Assembly (NCBI GenBank): GCA_022821645.1
Contig: JAJEDE010000011.1
Coordinates: 203,268-267,267 of the forward strand
Length of the DNA: 64,000 nt
Direction of reading: 5' to 3'
From: Chloroflexota bacterium
Lineage (GTDB): Bacteria > Chloroflexota > UBA11872
Shown here: piece after piece, positions 52,867 through 61,511 of the stretch
Numbering within the stretch: the first letter of the stretch is position 1
How the letters are laid out: each line of letters opens with the position of its first letter
The notes under the pieces: generated by a model
Told to the model about the DNA's origin: nothing
Databases searched by the model: none
The model's input: only the letters and a program-made list of their open reading frames with translations
Program-made: the position numbers and the translations under genes

Positions 52867-54686
52867 ACCGGCAAATGGTCCGAAGCCAGCGACTCCCGCG
52901 TCTCGGCTTCCTTCACGCTCAGGTCCGGCGTCACGAAGATATAGTCGATCCGATCCTCCGGCTCATCCGCCGGATACGTCAACGGACCGTCGGGACTCGC
53001 GTCCACAAAACCAGCATTCGCCAGCGTGCGAATCGCCACCGAGTCCGGCTCCGCGTTCAAGTCGCCCAGCAGGATCGTCCGCGGCGCCTTCCCCCAGTCC
53101 TCCAGCATCCGCACCACCTGCGAAGCCCGCACCGTATCCCCGTCATCCTCGTGGTCCAGGTGCGTGTGCATGATCGTCATGGGAGCCCCGGACGTCTGGA
53201 TGCCAATGCGCTGAAAACCGCGCGGAACCCGCCCCTCGCTATTGAAATGCGTATTGGCCACCCCAAACACCGGCAGCCGCGTCAGCACCGCGTTCCCCCA
53301 AAGGTCGCCCAGGTTGGAGCCGTAATAGGCCGGCATATTTAGCCGCAGCGACAACCACGCCAGCGAATCGACGGCGCCTGAAATCACCCAGCCGCGCCCA
53401 ACCTCCTGCAAGCCCACGATGTCCGTCGGCCGCTTCTCGATCTCCTGCGCCACCGCCTCCAGGTCAAACTGTCCGGTCGCCCCAAACCCCTGCCGGATGT
53501 TGTACGTCATCACGGAGAACGAGGCGTCCGTGGCTATGGGCGTCGAATCGGACGACGGCGCGCCCGAAACCAGTCCCGCGACAAACGGCGGCAGAAACAG
53601 CAGCGGCGCCCAGAACGGAATCAACCGCCGTCCTTGCAATTGATGGCGGCTCAGCGATGACCCCAGCGCCAGTACTACCGTCGCCCCAACCGCCCCGGGC
53701 AACACCCATGGCGGCGCATAGAAGGAGTAGAAAATGAACAGCATCGCCACCAGCAGCACGCCGCCCACCGTCACGTTCACAACCGACCAGGCTGATGTTC
53801 TTGGCTTCCGGTCCTCCGGAAACAGCGCCGTCACCACCACCGGCAGTCCCAGACCCACCAGCGCAAGCCCGGGGAACGTGCTGCTCGGCGCCGAATCGGC
53901 CAGCCAGGCCCCCGCGGCCATCACCAGCGATGCCGCAACCACGTGAATGAGACTCATCCCTCGGCCTGACTTCGCCGAGGCCGACGACCACGCCAGCCCC
54001 GCCGTCGCGGCGGCTGCCACCCAGATCAACGCCGCCCGCAAGTCCAATCCGCTCGGCGCCGCCGTCTGGCCAAAGTTCCCGCTGAACGCCATGAACGCCA
54101 TCAGGGCAGATCCAAGACCAAGCAGCGGAATGCTCCGCAGCGGGCCGCCGAACTCGGCCGTCCGTCCCGCCGCCCGCCAGCCGCCGCCCAGCGCCAGCAG
54201 CGCCAGCAGTGCCACGATCCCCGCCGCCCACGGCGAGTCGCTGAACGGGGCGTCCACCGTACGGAACACGCCCCGGATCGCCACGTCTGCCGTGAACGCC
54301 AGGGCCAGTCCCTGCCCGGCGGCGCGACCCACGCTTGCCACCCAGAGCGCCAGCACCCACCCGAAGACAACGGTCCCCACGCCGCCGATCCACATGTCAG
54401 CCGTCGGCGACCCCGAAACCTGGCCCGCCACGGCCATCCCTGCCAACAGCACGATCGAAATGCGCCGCGCATGGCCTATCCCCAGGAACCGCGCCAGCGG
54501 CCCCGCCAGGCCCCACAGGATCACTCCGCCAAACACGATCGCGGCCAGAAACACCCGATCCGAGGTCTCGCCCACCACCCAGAACATGTGGCTGGTAAAC
54601 ACCCGGAACGCCTGCAAGCCCAGGACCACCGCGGCCGCAACCGACAGCGTCCCCACATCCGGCCGCCGCACCATCATCATCGACAT
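52842..54686 (-). CDS. Membrane-anchored endonuclease/exonuclease/phosphatase (EEP) family protein
   Basis: 614 residues from the ATG at 54686. The N-terminal ~390 residues are a polytopic membrane region with about ten or more helices (AAVVLGLQAFRVFTSHMFWV, FLAAIVFGGVILWGLAG and others). The C-terminal ~215 residues are an EEP domain: MTYNIRQGF, Glu in GLQEVGRGW, HTHLDHEDD, LGDLNAEPDS, DYIFVTPD and SDHLPV, a complete catalytic set. Such enzymes cleave phosphodiesters in nucleic acids, inositides or sphingomyelin. An in-frame ATG at 54755 lies inside an interspersed repeat and is rejected. The substrate is unknown; a lipid head group is attractive given the membrane part. Confidence 0.88.
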   Translation of the reverse strand: MSMMMVRRPDVGTLSVAAAVVLGLQAFRVFTSHMFWVVGETSDRVFLAAIVFGGVILWGLAGPLARFLGIGHARRISIVLLAGMAVAGQVSGSPTADMWIGGVGTVVFGWVLALWVASVGRAAGQGLALAFTADVAIRGVFRTVDAPFSDSPWAAGIVALLALLALGGGWRAAGRTAEFGGPLRSIPLLGLGSALMAFMAFSGNFGQTAAPSGLDLRAALIWVAAAATAGLAWSSASAKSGRGMSLIHVVAASLVMAAGAWLADSAPSSTFPGLALVGLGLPVVVTALFPEDRKPRTSAWSVVNVTVGGVLLVAMLFIFYSFYAPPWVLPGAVGATVVLALGSSLSRHQLQGRRLIPFWAPLLFLPPFVAGLVSGAPSSDSTPIATDASFSVMTYNIRQGFGATGQFDLEAVAQEIEKRPTDIVGLQEVGRGWVISGAVDSLAWLSLRLNMPAYYGSNLGDLWGNAVLTRLPVFGVANTHFNSEGRVPRGFQRIGIQTSGAPMTIMHTHLDHEDDGDTVRASQVVRMLEDWGKAPRTILLGDLNAEPDSVAIRTLANAGFVDASPDGPLTYPADEPEDRIDYIFVTPDLSVKEAETRESLASDHLPVWASLAGT

Positions 54687-54720
54687 CTCTAGCGCTCGCC
54701 CCTCGTACTCATAGGTGCGC

Positions 54721-54940
54721 CCGCTCTTGCTCCATCTCCTGGGAGACCTTTGCATAACCCGAGGAACGGGTGTGCGGTGTCAATCCCCTTGAAGGTACGC
54801 GCCTCTTTACCCTCTCCAAGGGGAGAGGCAGGTTCGGCCGTCTTCGGTCGAAACCGGTGAGGGGTCTTCCGGGCAGCCAAGCCCGGGTTAAGCGAAGACC
54901 TCTCCTTGGGAAGAGAATTAAGGTGAGAGTCGTTGCGAAT
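54721..54940. repeat. Interspersed palindromic repeat family A, copy 1 (composite)
   Basis: Two partial units separate the EEP gene from argG. The first (54721-54760) has CCGCTCTTGCTCC, then GGGAGACCTTTGCATAACCC. The second (about 54805-54940) has CCCTCTCCAAGGGGAGAGG, GTGAGGGGTCTTCCGGGC, GCCCGGGTTAAGCG and AGACCTCTCC. The same blocks recur at 57.2, 59.4, 61.4, 62.0 and 63.85 kb. The CTCTCC/GGAGAG part is self-complementary and may also act as a terminator for the flanking genes. Confidence 0.75.
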
Positions 54941-54959
54941 CACAGTTCAAAGCGCCTCA

Positions 54960-56198
54960 TTACTCCCGGCTCGTCTGCCCACCCGCGTTCGCCGCGCGAG
55001 CGCTGACCCCCAGCACACCCAGGAAACCCTCCGAATCCACATGGTCGAAGTCTCCGACGCCTTCCATGCTGGACGCGTCACTATAGAGCGAATGCGGCGC
55101 GTCCTCCGCCCCCGCGAACTGCGCGTGGCCCCGGTACACGTCCACGTGCACCGTGCCCGTCACCAGCCGCGTGAACTCGCCGATAGCCCGCCGCAGCGCC
55201 GTACTCGCCAGGTCGTACCAGTAGCCCTCGTAAATCTGACGCCCCAGCGCCGCCGACAGCGAGTCGAACACCGGCCGCGCCCGCCGGTCCAGGATTAGCT
55301 GCAACAGGTACTCGTACGCGCTCCCGAGCAATTCCATGCCCGGCGCCTCGTACACCCCGCGCGACTTGATCCCAACGAACCGGTTCTCCACCGTATGCAA
55401 CCCAATTCCAACACCGTTCGCGCCGCCAATCGCATTCGCCCGCTCAAAGACCTCCAGCAGCGGGATCTCATCCCCGTCCATCGCCACCGGCACACCCGCC
55501 TCGAAACGAAACGACACACGCGTTTCCTCGTCCGGCGCGTCCTTGGGATAGACCCCCATCTCCGGCTCCACGAACTGCGCGTGCGTGCTCAACTCCTCCA
55601 GCAGTCCGGCCTCGTGCGTCAACCCCAGCAGGTTCGCGTCCGTCGAATACGGCTTGTCCAGCGTTGCCCGGATCGGAATCTCCTCGGCCTCGCAATACGC
55701 GATCATTTCCCGCCGCCCCGGAAACTGCTCCAGGAAACTTGGGTCGCGCCACGGTGCGTACACGTGCACCCCCGGCGCCAGCATGTTCGTCGCCAGTTGA
55801 AACCGAACCTGGTCGTTGCCCCGGCCGGTCGCGCCGTGGCTCAGCACCGTCAGCCCGCGCGACGTCAGTTCCGGCACGATCGCCGCCACGGTCGCGTATC
55901 GCGCGATACCCGTGGTATTCCAGTAACCGCCCTCGTACTTCGCCTGCGCCTGGATCACTTCCAGCCCGGCCCGTGCCAGCGACTCCCGCGCGTCCACGAT
56001 CAACGCTTCCTGCGCCCCGGCCACGCGCATGCGCTCGGCCACGTCATTGATGTCGTCTTCGTCCGGCTGCCCCAGGTCGGCCGTCAGCCCGACAACGCCC
56101 ACGCCCTCCTCAACCAGCCAGCGCGTGGCCGTGCAGCTATCCAGCCCGCCCGACACCGCCGCCCCAATCGTCGTCCCCGCCAGGTCCTCAATCCGCAC
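54960..56198 (-). CDS. argG: Argininosuccinate synthase
   Basis: Joins citrulline and aspartate with ATP in arginine biosynthesis. 412 residues. The PP-loop AVSGGLDSCTATRWL is at the N-terminus; LSHGATGRGNDQVRFQ holds the aspartate/citrulline contacts. FSLYSD-type C-terminal residues appear as APHSLYSDASSMEG. GTG start at 56198 with GGGAGG about 6 nt upstream. No other arginine gene is adjacent, and both flanks carry repeats, so it is an isolated housekeeping gene within the repeat-rich end of the window. Confidence 0.96.
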   Translation of the reverse strand: MRIEDLAGTTIGAAVSGGLDSCTATRWLVEEGVGVVGLTADLGQPDEDDINDVAERMRVAGAQEALIVDARESLARAGLEVIQAQAKYEGGYWNTTGIARYATVAAIVPELTSRGLTVLSHGATGRGNDQVRFQLATNMLAPGVHVYAPWRDPSFLEQFPGRREMIAYCEAEEIPIRATLDKPYSTDANLLGLTHEAGLLEELSTHAQFVEPEMGVYPKDAPDEETRVSFRFEAGVPVAMDGDEIPLLEVFERANAIGGANGVGIGLHTVENRFVGIKSRGVYEAPGMELLGSAYEYLLQLILDRRARPVFDSLSAALGRQIYEGYWYDLASTALRRAIGEFTRLVTGTVHVDVYRGHAQFAGAEDAPHSLYSDASSMEGVGDFDHVDSEGFLGVLGVSARAANAGGQTSRE

Positions 56199-56270
56199 AA
56201 AGCCCCTCCCGCCAGTTATTCCTGCGCGAGCCTACCCCCTCACCCCCCACCCCCGCCCATCCCGCACCCC

Positions 56271-56294
56271 GTAGGGGCGCCCCTCGTGGGCGCC
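56271..56294. repeat. Short GC-rich palindromic repeat family B, copy 1
   Basis: GTAGGGGCGCCCCTCGTG and a few following bases; contains the palindrome GGGGCGCCCC. A second copy with C/T changes is at 60948. Both lie in gaps between genes. Confidence 0.6.
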
Positions 56295-56398
56295 CTCCGC
56301 TCCGCACCGACCCCGACTGGCACACTGCCCACGGACCCGACATCGCGCCGGACCGCAAAGTGCCAACATTGAGCGACAGTCAACCAGAGGGTGGTTGA

Positions 56399-56629
<231 letters not shown>

Positions 56630-56638
56630 CGATTCCTT

Positions 56639-56992
56639 TTGCGCTTCAAGCTGGACGAGAATCTGCCGCGGCAACTCAGGCGTCTGCTCACGGAATCCGG
56701 CCACGACGCGGTCACGGTTCTCGACCAGGGAATGGGCGGCACAGCGGATTCCGACCTCGCCTCAGCCTGCCTTCATGAGAAACGCGTGCTGCTAACCCAG
56801 GACACGGACTTCGCCGACATCAGGTTGTATCCACCGAGCGAATACCCCGGAATCGTGGCATTTCGGCTGCCGAGTCAATCTCGGGATGATCTCTTGGAGA
56901 TTGGGGCAATGCTGATCGAAACGTTGGTCGGGTCATCCCCAAATCGTCAGCTGTGGATTGTGGAAGGCTCACGGATTCGAATCAGGGAGTGA
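56639..56992 (+). CDS. DUF5615 PIN-like protein, putative toxin
   Basis: 117 residues starting at TTG 56639: MRFKLDENLPRQLRRLLTESGHDAV, then VLLTQDTDFADIRLYPP and GIVAFRLPSQSRDDL. The acidic residues in LDEN and TQDTDF are those expected for a PIN-like nuclease site. Paired with the DUF433 gene just upstream, it forms a probable toxin-antitoxin-like module; whether it is toxic is not established for most of this family. Confidence 0.87.
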   Translation: MRFKLDENLPRQLRRLLTESGHDAVTVLDQGMGGTADSDLASACLHEKRVLLTQDTDFADIRLYPPSEYPGIVAFRLPSQSRDDLLEIGAMLIETLVGSSPNRQLWIVEGSRIRIRE

Positions 56993-57404
56993 CGGATTAC
57001 CCATCCTTTCTGACTCCAACTCCTTCCGCGCGCCCCCTGCGTTCCCGCCGCAGCGCTCCGGTCGATCTGCCTGGATAGCCGACGGCCCACGCGTCGCACC
57101 CCTGGCCGGACAGAATCCGCTGCATTCACCGGGTCGCCACGGCCTCCTGCTCGGGAACAGGCAGACGTTGCCCCGGACTCGAACCGTATCCGAGGGTCGC
57201 CCGCGCAACGAACGCTCCAGGGAACAACGTCATCCGGGGCCGCGGTGCTTCACATTCTCCAAGGAGAGGGATGGGGTGAGGGCGGCAGCTACCCCCACCA
57301 CACATCGCCGGTCGGAACAATCTCAGTCACCGCAAGCCCTCGTCCGAACATCGTTAGAAACACGTTGACTCAACCGCCGTAACTACTAGGTGCCAGGACT
57401 TCGG
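56993..57404. other. Intergenic stretch with repeat fragment and duplicated 3' flank
   Basis: 412 nt without a supportable gene. From about 57246 it carries a family A repeat fragment (CTCCAAGGAGAGG, GGGGTGAGGG). The sequence from there to the Gfo/Idh stop (containing AATCTCAGTC and AGGTGCC.GGACTTCGG) is shared, diverged, with the flank of the second Gfo/Idh copy at 59.54-59.67 kb. The first ~250 nt show nothing recognisable. Confidence 0.6.
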
Positions 57405-58634
57405 CTACCTCGCCGCCTCAATCCGCGCCAACTCCCCGGGCAACCAGTCCGCATACCGCAGCTTCCCCCGCTCCGGGTCCGGCTCCGGCAGCCCCGCCTT
57501 TGCCAGCTCCTTCCGTAGCGGGTGCTCACCCCGCTCCAACGGAAAGTCCACCCGCGACCGGCTGAAGTGCGACACCCACGCCCCGTCCATCATCTCCATC
57601 ACCGCCCGTCCCTCGATGCCGCTGCACTCATGCTCCCGGTCCTCGTCCAGCACCCGCACCGTTTCTTCCGCCATCCACAGGTCGCCGCCTGCGTGGTCGT
57701 AATAGTCGTGCCCGTGCAGATACCGGTCCTCGTCCGCCAGCTCGTACTTCTCCCACGGCGTGTCGTCCACGACCTCGTCGCGTCCGCGCCGGATGAACAG
57801 CTCACGCGAGTTGTAGAGGCACACCGCCCCGTCCTCGCCGTAGATCTTGACATGCACCCAGCCGCTGTCCGGCTGGCTGCGCCGGTGCATCTCGGCAAAA
57901 GCCGTCAGGCCGCCGTCGAACTCGTAGATCGCTGAAATGTGCTCCCCCGCCAGCAGTCCGAATCCGTAGGAGCCTTCTACGATGTCCGCCGCCGTGGTCG
58001 GACGCCCGCCCGTCACGCAGGTCGCCAGCACGCTCCGCGCGTTGCCCGCGTACCGGCGCGTGCCGTTCAGCATGTGCGTGCCGATATTCAGCATGTCGTA
58101 GCCGCCGTAGTAGCCCTTGCCCCGGATCTTGATCGTCGTCAGCGGCCCGATCTCGCCCGCGCTGATCAGCCGGTCCGCCACGTTGAACGTCGGCGTCGTC
58201 CGCATCTGGTGATGAATCGCCAGCCGCGTCCCATTCGCCTCCGCCAGCTCCTGCATCCGGTCCGCGTCGGTCAGGCTCGTCGCCATGGGTTTCTCGACGA
58301 TCACCGCCTTCGGCGCCCGGTGCTCCAGCACCCCGATCGTCAGCGGCGCGTGCAAATCCGTCCGGGTCGGAATATTGACGATGTCCAGGTTTTCCGTGTC
58401 CAGCATCTCCCGGAAGTCGCTATACGTCCGCTCCACCCCGAACTCCGCGGCCGCCGCCCCCAGCCGTTCCGGATCCACGTCGCACAGCGCCGCAATCTCA
58501 ATCCGCGGATGCAACATATACGCCCGCGCCTGGCTCAACCCCCGCGGCCCCACACCCAGAAATCCCACTCGGTACGTAGTCATCGCCCCACCCCGTAACA
58601 CGACCTGCCGCTAGTCCGGCACCGTAGCAGACCG
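57246..58634. repeat. Duplicated block, copy 1 (Gfo/Idh gene with both flanks)
   Basis: Hand comparison shows that this block matches 59524-60896. It spans a family A repeat fragment, a 3' flank, the whole Gfo/Idh gene and its upstream region up to CGGCACCGTAGCAGAC (CGGCACCGTACCAGAC in copy 2). Orientation is the same in both copies. Confidence 0.8.
57405..58583 (-). CDS. Gfo/Idh/MocA family oxidoreductase, duplicate copy 1
   Basis: 392 residues from the ATG at 58583. NAD motif VGFLGVGPRGLSQARAY, then VIVEKPMATSLTDADRM with the catalytic Lys, and GTHMLNGTRRYAG in the substrate domain. An acidic C-terminal region includes GHDYYDHAGGDLWMAEE. By hand alignment it differs from the copy at 59668 at about 26 of 392 positions, with no gaps. 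Substrate is unknown, probably a sugar or sugar acid. No operon partner is visible. Confidence 0.93.
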   Translation of the reverse strand: MTTYRVGFLGVGPRGLSQARAYMLHPRIEIAALCDVDPERLGAAAAEFGVERTYSDFREMLDTENLDIVNIPTRTDLHAPLTIGVLEHRAPKAVIVEKPMATSLTDADRMQELAEANGTRLAIHHQMRTTPTFNVADRLISAGEIGPLTTIKIRGKGYYGGYDMLNIGTHMLNGTRRYAGNARSVLATCVTGGRPTTAADIVEGSYGFGLLAGEHISAIYEFDGGLTAFAEMHRRSQPDSGWVHVKIYGEDGAVCLYNSRELFIRRGRDEVVDDTPWEKYELADEDRYLHGHDYYDHAGGDLWMAEETVRVLDEDREHECSGIEGRAVMEMMDGAWVSHFSRSRVDFPLERGEHPLRKELAKAGLPEPDPERGKLRYADWLPGELARIEAAR

Positions 58635-58781
58635 ACTCCATTCCGCCGGCGTCACCGCTTTCGAGAGCTTGGGCGTACGGAGTAGATTGCGCGACGTGCG
58701 ACCCATACGCCTTGTGTTTCCAGGAACCCGGCGGGCCTTGACCTACAGAATCCCTACTTCCGCGACACCGACTGTGACCCC

Positions 58782-59408
58782 ATGACCACCGGCCGCGAAG
58801 CCTTCGTTGGCTTCGATTCCGCCTGGGCGGGTAACGCTCCCGGCGGCATCGCGTCGGCCACCTTCTCGCCAGATCGTCTTGTTAAGACCCGCCTGCCGGA
58901 ACCTGCCGGCTTCGACCACGCCGCCTCGATCGTCGAAGCGCTTGCATCCACCCACGACTACGTTCTCGTTGCCATAGACCAGCCCACCGTCGTGCCCAAT
59001 CAGACAGGCAGTCGACCGGTCGATAGAGTCGCGGCGTCACTCGTATCTCGCCTCCGCGGCGGCGTGCAACCCGCCAATCAGGGCAAGACCAGGAGTGGAC
59101 GAACGATCCAAAGCAAGGTCCGGATGTTCGGTGCGGATGCGCCGATCTGGCGGTTCCTCCGACGGATCGATGCGGTACAGAACCCACCACAGTCCCGATC
59201 GGCCGCGAGCGGACGTCATGCCATCGAAGTCTTCCCCGCGCTTGCCCTGCCGGCCCTGGAACCGGCAATCCTCCAACGCAAGCGCGCAGCCCGCTACAAC
59301 CCGGCCAATCGCAGGAGGTTTTCACTCCCTGACTGGAGACCTTTGCACAACCCCCTTGGTCTTGTGATTGCGGCCGCTCTTAATCCCTCTCCTGGGGGAG
59401 AGGGTTAG
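58782..59408 (+). pseudogene. DUF429-like gene, C-terminus replaced by a repeat
   Basis: 208-residue frame. The N-terminus MTTGREAFVGFDSAWAGNAPGG and VLVAIDQPTVVP follow the DUF429 (RNase-H-fold, predicted nuclease) pattern; EVFPALALPALE and RYNPANRRRFSLPDW are later family segments. At about 59335 the sequence enters interspersed repeat family A, so the last ~23 residues (RPLHNPLG...PSPGGEG) are repeat-encoded. The remaining C-terminal part of the family domain is absent from the DNA that follows. It is probably a broken gene, although the frame stays open to a TAG inside the repeat. Confidence 0.7.
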
Positions 59409-59545
59409 GGTGAGGGGTCTTCCGGGCAACTGCCCGGGGGTTACGCAAAGGTCTCCCCTGGGAGAGGGTTGGGGTGAGGGTCTTCAGGGCACCCTCCCTC
59501 GGGTCACGCAAGGGTCTCATTGAGGGAGAGGGCTGGGGTGAGGGT
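59335..59545. repeat. Interspersed repeat family A, copy 3 (three consecutive units)
   Basis: Begins GGAGACCTTTGCACAACCC, then shows about three units of the form CTCTCC-GGGGGAGAGGGTTAGGG-TGAGGGGTCTTCCGGGCA-GGGTTACGCAAAGGTCTC with decreasing completeness. It joins the truncated DUF429 gene to the 3' flank of the second Gfo/Idh copy. Confidence 0.78.
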
Positions 59546-60896
59546 GGCTGTCGCCCGTAGCAACCATGTCTGGATGGAGCAATCTCAGTCCCCGCGCGCG
59601 CTCCTCCCGACATCGCTAGAGACGTGTCCGGCTCAGCGGCTGCAACCACCAGGTGCCTGGACTTCGGTTACCTCGCCGCCTCGATCCGCGCCAACTCCCC
59701 AGGCAACCAATCCCCATAGCGCAACTTCCCCGGCTCCCGGTCCGGCTCCGGCAGCCCCGCCTTCGCCAGTTCCTTGCGCAGCGGGTGCTCGCCCCGCTCC
59801 AGCGGAAAGTCCACCCGCGACCGGCTGAAGTGCGAGATCCACGCCCCGTCCATCATCTCCATCACGGCCCGGCCTTCGAGGCCGCTGCACTCGTGCTCGC
59901 GGTCCTCGTCCAGCACTCGCACCGTCTCCTCCGCCATCCACAGGTCGCCGGTTGGGTGGTCGTAGTAGTCGTGCCCGTGCAGGTACCGGTCCTCGTCGGC
60001 CAGCTCGTACTTCTCCCACGGCGTGTCGTCCACAACCTCGTCGCGTCCGCGCCGGATGAACAGCTCCCGCGAGTTGTGCAGGCACACCGCACCGTCCTCG
60101 CCGTAGATCTTGATATGCATCCAGCCGTTGCCCGGCTCGCTGCGCCGGTGCATTTCCGCAAAGGCCGTCAGGCCGTCGTCGAACTCGTAGATCGCCGAGA
60201 TGTGCTCGCCCGCCAGCAGCCCGAAGCCATAGGAGCCCTCCACGATGTCCGCCGCCGTGGTTGGGCGTCCGCCGGTCACGCAGGTGGCCACCACGCTGCG
60301 CGCATGGCCGGCGTACCGGCGCGTGTCGTTCAGCATGTGCGTGCCGATATTCAGCATGTCGTAGCCGCCGTAGTAGCCCTTGCCCCGGATTTTGATCGTC
60401 GTCAGCGGTCCGATCTCGCCGGCGTTGATCAGTCGGTCGGCCACGTTGAACGTCGGCGTCGTCCGCATCTGGTGATGAATCGCCAGCCGCGTCCCGTTCG
60501 CCTCGGCCAACTCCTGCATCCGGTCCGCGTCGGTCAGGCTGGTCGCCATCGGCTTTTCGACGATCACCGCCCTCGGCGCCCGTTGCTCCAGCACCCCGAT
60601 CGTCAGCGGCGCGTGCAGGTCGGTCCGCGTCGGAATGTTGACGATGTCCAGGTTCTCCTGGTCCAACATCGCCCGATAGTCGTCGTACGTGCGCTCCACC
60701 CCAAACTCTGCGGCGGCCGCCCCCAGCCGTTCCGGGTCCACGTCGCACAGCGCCGCAACCTCCACCCGCGGATGCAACATGTACGCCCGCGCCTGGCTCA
60801 ACCCCCGCGGACCAACGCCCAGAAAACCCACTCGGTACGTAGTCATGGCCGCTCCCCGCCGAACCCATCACCGTTGATTCGGCACCGTACCAGACA
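59524..60896. repeat. Duplicated block, copy 2 (Gfo/Idh gene with both flanks)
   Basis: Direct copy of 57246-58634, separated from it by the DUF429-like remnant and repeat units. Its left end lies inside family A repeats, as does that of copy 1, which fits repeat-mediated recombination. Confidence 0.8.
59668..60846 (-). CDS. Gfo/Idh/MocA family oxidoreductase, duplicate copy 2
   Basis: 392 residues starting MTTYRVGFLGVGPRG, same length as copy 1 and about 93% identical by hand count. All motifs are kept (VIVEKPMATS, GTHMLN, DYYDHPTGDLWMAEE). Most changes are conservative, but a cluster of five substitutions lies at SEPGNGWMHIK (SQPDSGWVHVK in copy 1), in the substrate-binding sheet. Intact reading frames in both copies suggest both are functional. 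Confidence 0.93.
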   Translation of the reverse strand: MTTYRVGFLGVGPRGLSQARAYMLHPRVEVAALCDVDPERLGAAAAEFGVERTYDDYRAMLDQENLDIVNIPTRTDLHAPLTIGVLEQRAPRAVIVEKPMATSLTDADRMQELAEANGTRLAIHHQMRTTPTFNVADRLINAGEIGPLTTIKIRGKGYYGGYDMLNIGTHMLNDTRRYAGHARSVVATCVTGGRPTTAADIVEGSYGFGLLAGEHISAIYEFDDGLTAFAEMHRRSEPGNGWMHIKIYGEDGAVCLHNSRELFIRRGRDEVVDDTPWEKYELADEDRYLHGHDYYDHPTGDLWMAEETVRVLDEDREHECSGLEGRAVMEMMDGAWISHFSRSRVDFPLERGEHPLRKELAKAGLPEPDREPGKLRYGDWLPGELARIEAAR

Positions 60897-60947
60897 CGCC
60901 AGCCCCATCCACGTTCACTCGTACCCGAACGCTGTGCCTCAAACACG

Positions 60948-61060
60948 GTAGGGGTGCCCCTTGTGAGGGTGTTTCAAGAGCCGCCGTATCTCGTCCTTCG
61001 ACAAACGCAGGACCAGCGTTACAGGTTCAGGACCGCTCACGGTGGGCCTGTCGAACCACA
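60948..61060. repeat. Repeat family B copy 2 plus TTCGACAA-type intergenic repeat
   Basis: 60948-60971 is GTAGGGGTGCCCCTTGTG and following bases, the variant of the 56271 repeat. 60991-61060 contains CGTCCTTCGACAAACGCAGGA and GTGGGCCTGTCGAACCA, two halves of an imperfect inverted pair (TTCGACA/TGTCGAA). Repeats with these core words occur between genes in many bacteria. Only one copy of the second type is in this window. Confidence 0.55.
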
Positions 61061-61144
61061 AATTCGCAGGTTTGATTGACTTACGAAACAGGCTCCAAGT
61101 GGGTACCCGCTTCCGCCGCCCCCGGTGGTCGCGATCCAAGGCCG

Positions 61145-61300
61145 TGGACACATCGCCGGCAAAACTGGACACATTCGGCAATTTCCGGGTGAAAACTGGA
61201 CACATCCAGCTAAAAACTGGACACATTCAGCAATTTCCGGGTGAAAACTGGACACATCCAGCCAGAAACTGGACACATTGCCCCGATCCGGGTGGACACC
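61145..61300 (+). repeat. Phased array 1: six TGGACACAT sites plus terminal TGGACACC
   Basis: TGGACACAT begins at 61145, 61166, 61197, 61218, 61249 and 61270, and TGGACACC at 61293. The spacings are 21, 31, 21, 31, 21 and 23 bp. The linker words alternate: short spacers end in AAAC, long spacers contain CAATTTCCGGGTGAAAAC. All spacings but the last are close to whole helical turns (2 or 3), so sites would lie on one face of the DNA. This suggests cooperative protein binding, for example by a transposase or regulator; no protein is known. Confidence 0.8.
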
Positions 61301-61368
61301 TGCCCTGCCTGCGGCTCTCCCCCGCCACCGCGATCCCGCAGGGGCGCCCTCTCGTCCTCAAAGGCGTG

Positions 61369-61453
61369 GCCGCTCTTGCTCCCTCTCCTCGGGGAGAAGG
61401 TTGGGATGAGGGGTCTTCCGCGCAACCACCCCTGGGATACGCAAAGGTCTCTC
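61369..61453. repeat. Interspersed repeat family A, copy 4
   Basis: CCGCTCTTGCTCCCTCTCCT, then GGGGAGAAGGTTGGGATGAG, GGGTCTTCCGCGCAAC and GGGATACGCAAAGGTCTC. This is a nearly complete unit, lying between the two phased arrays. Confidence 0.75.
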
Positions 61454-61511
61454 GTGGGTGCCCGCTTCCCGCGCCCCCCGCTGCGATTCCACCCTCCGCG
61501 AACCCAGGCAG

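Noticed and set aside
54686..54755. Upstream ATG start for the EEP membrane protein
   Set aside because: That start and following codons lie in interspersed repeat sequence; the ATG at 54686 directly precedes the membrane domain.
56960..57000. tRNA-like T-loop (GGATTCGAATC) near the end of the DUF5615 gene
   Set aside because: The matching acceptor, D- and anticodon arms are absent and the words lie in the coding sequence.
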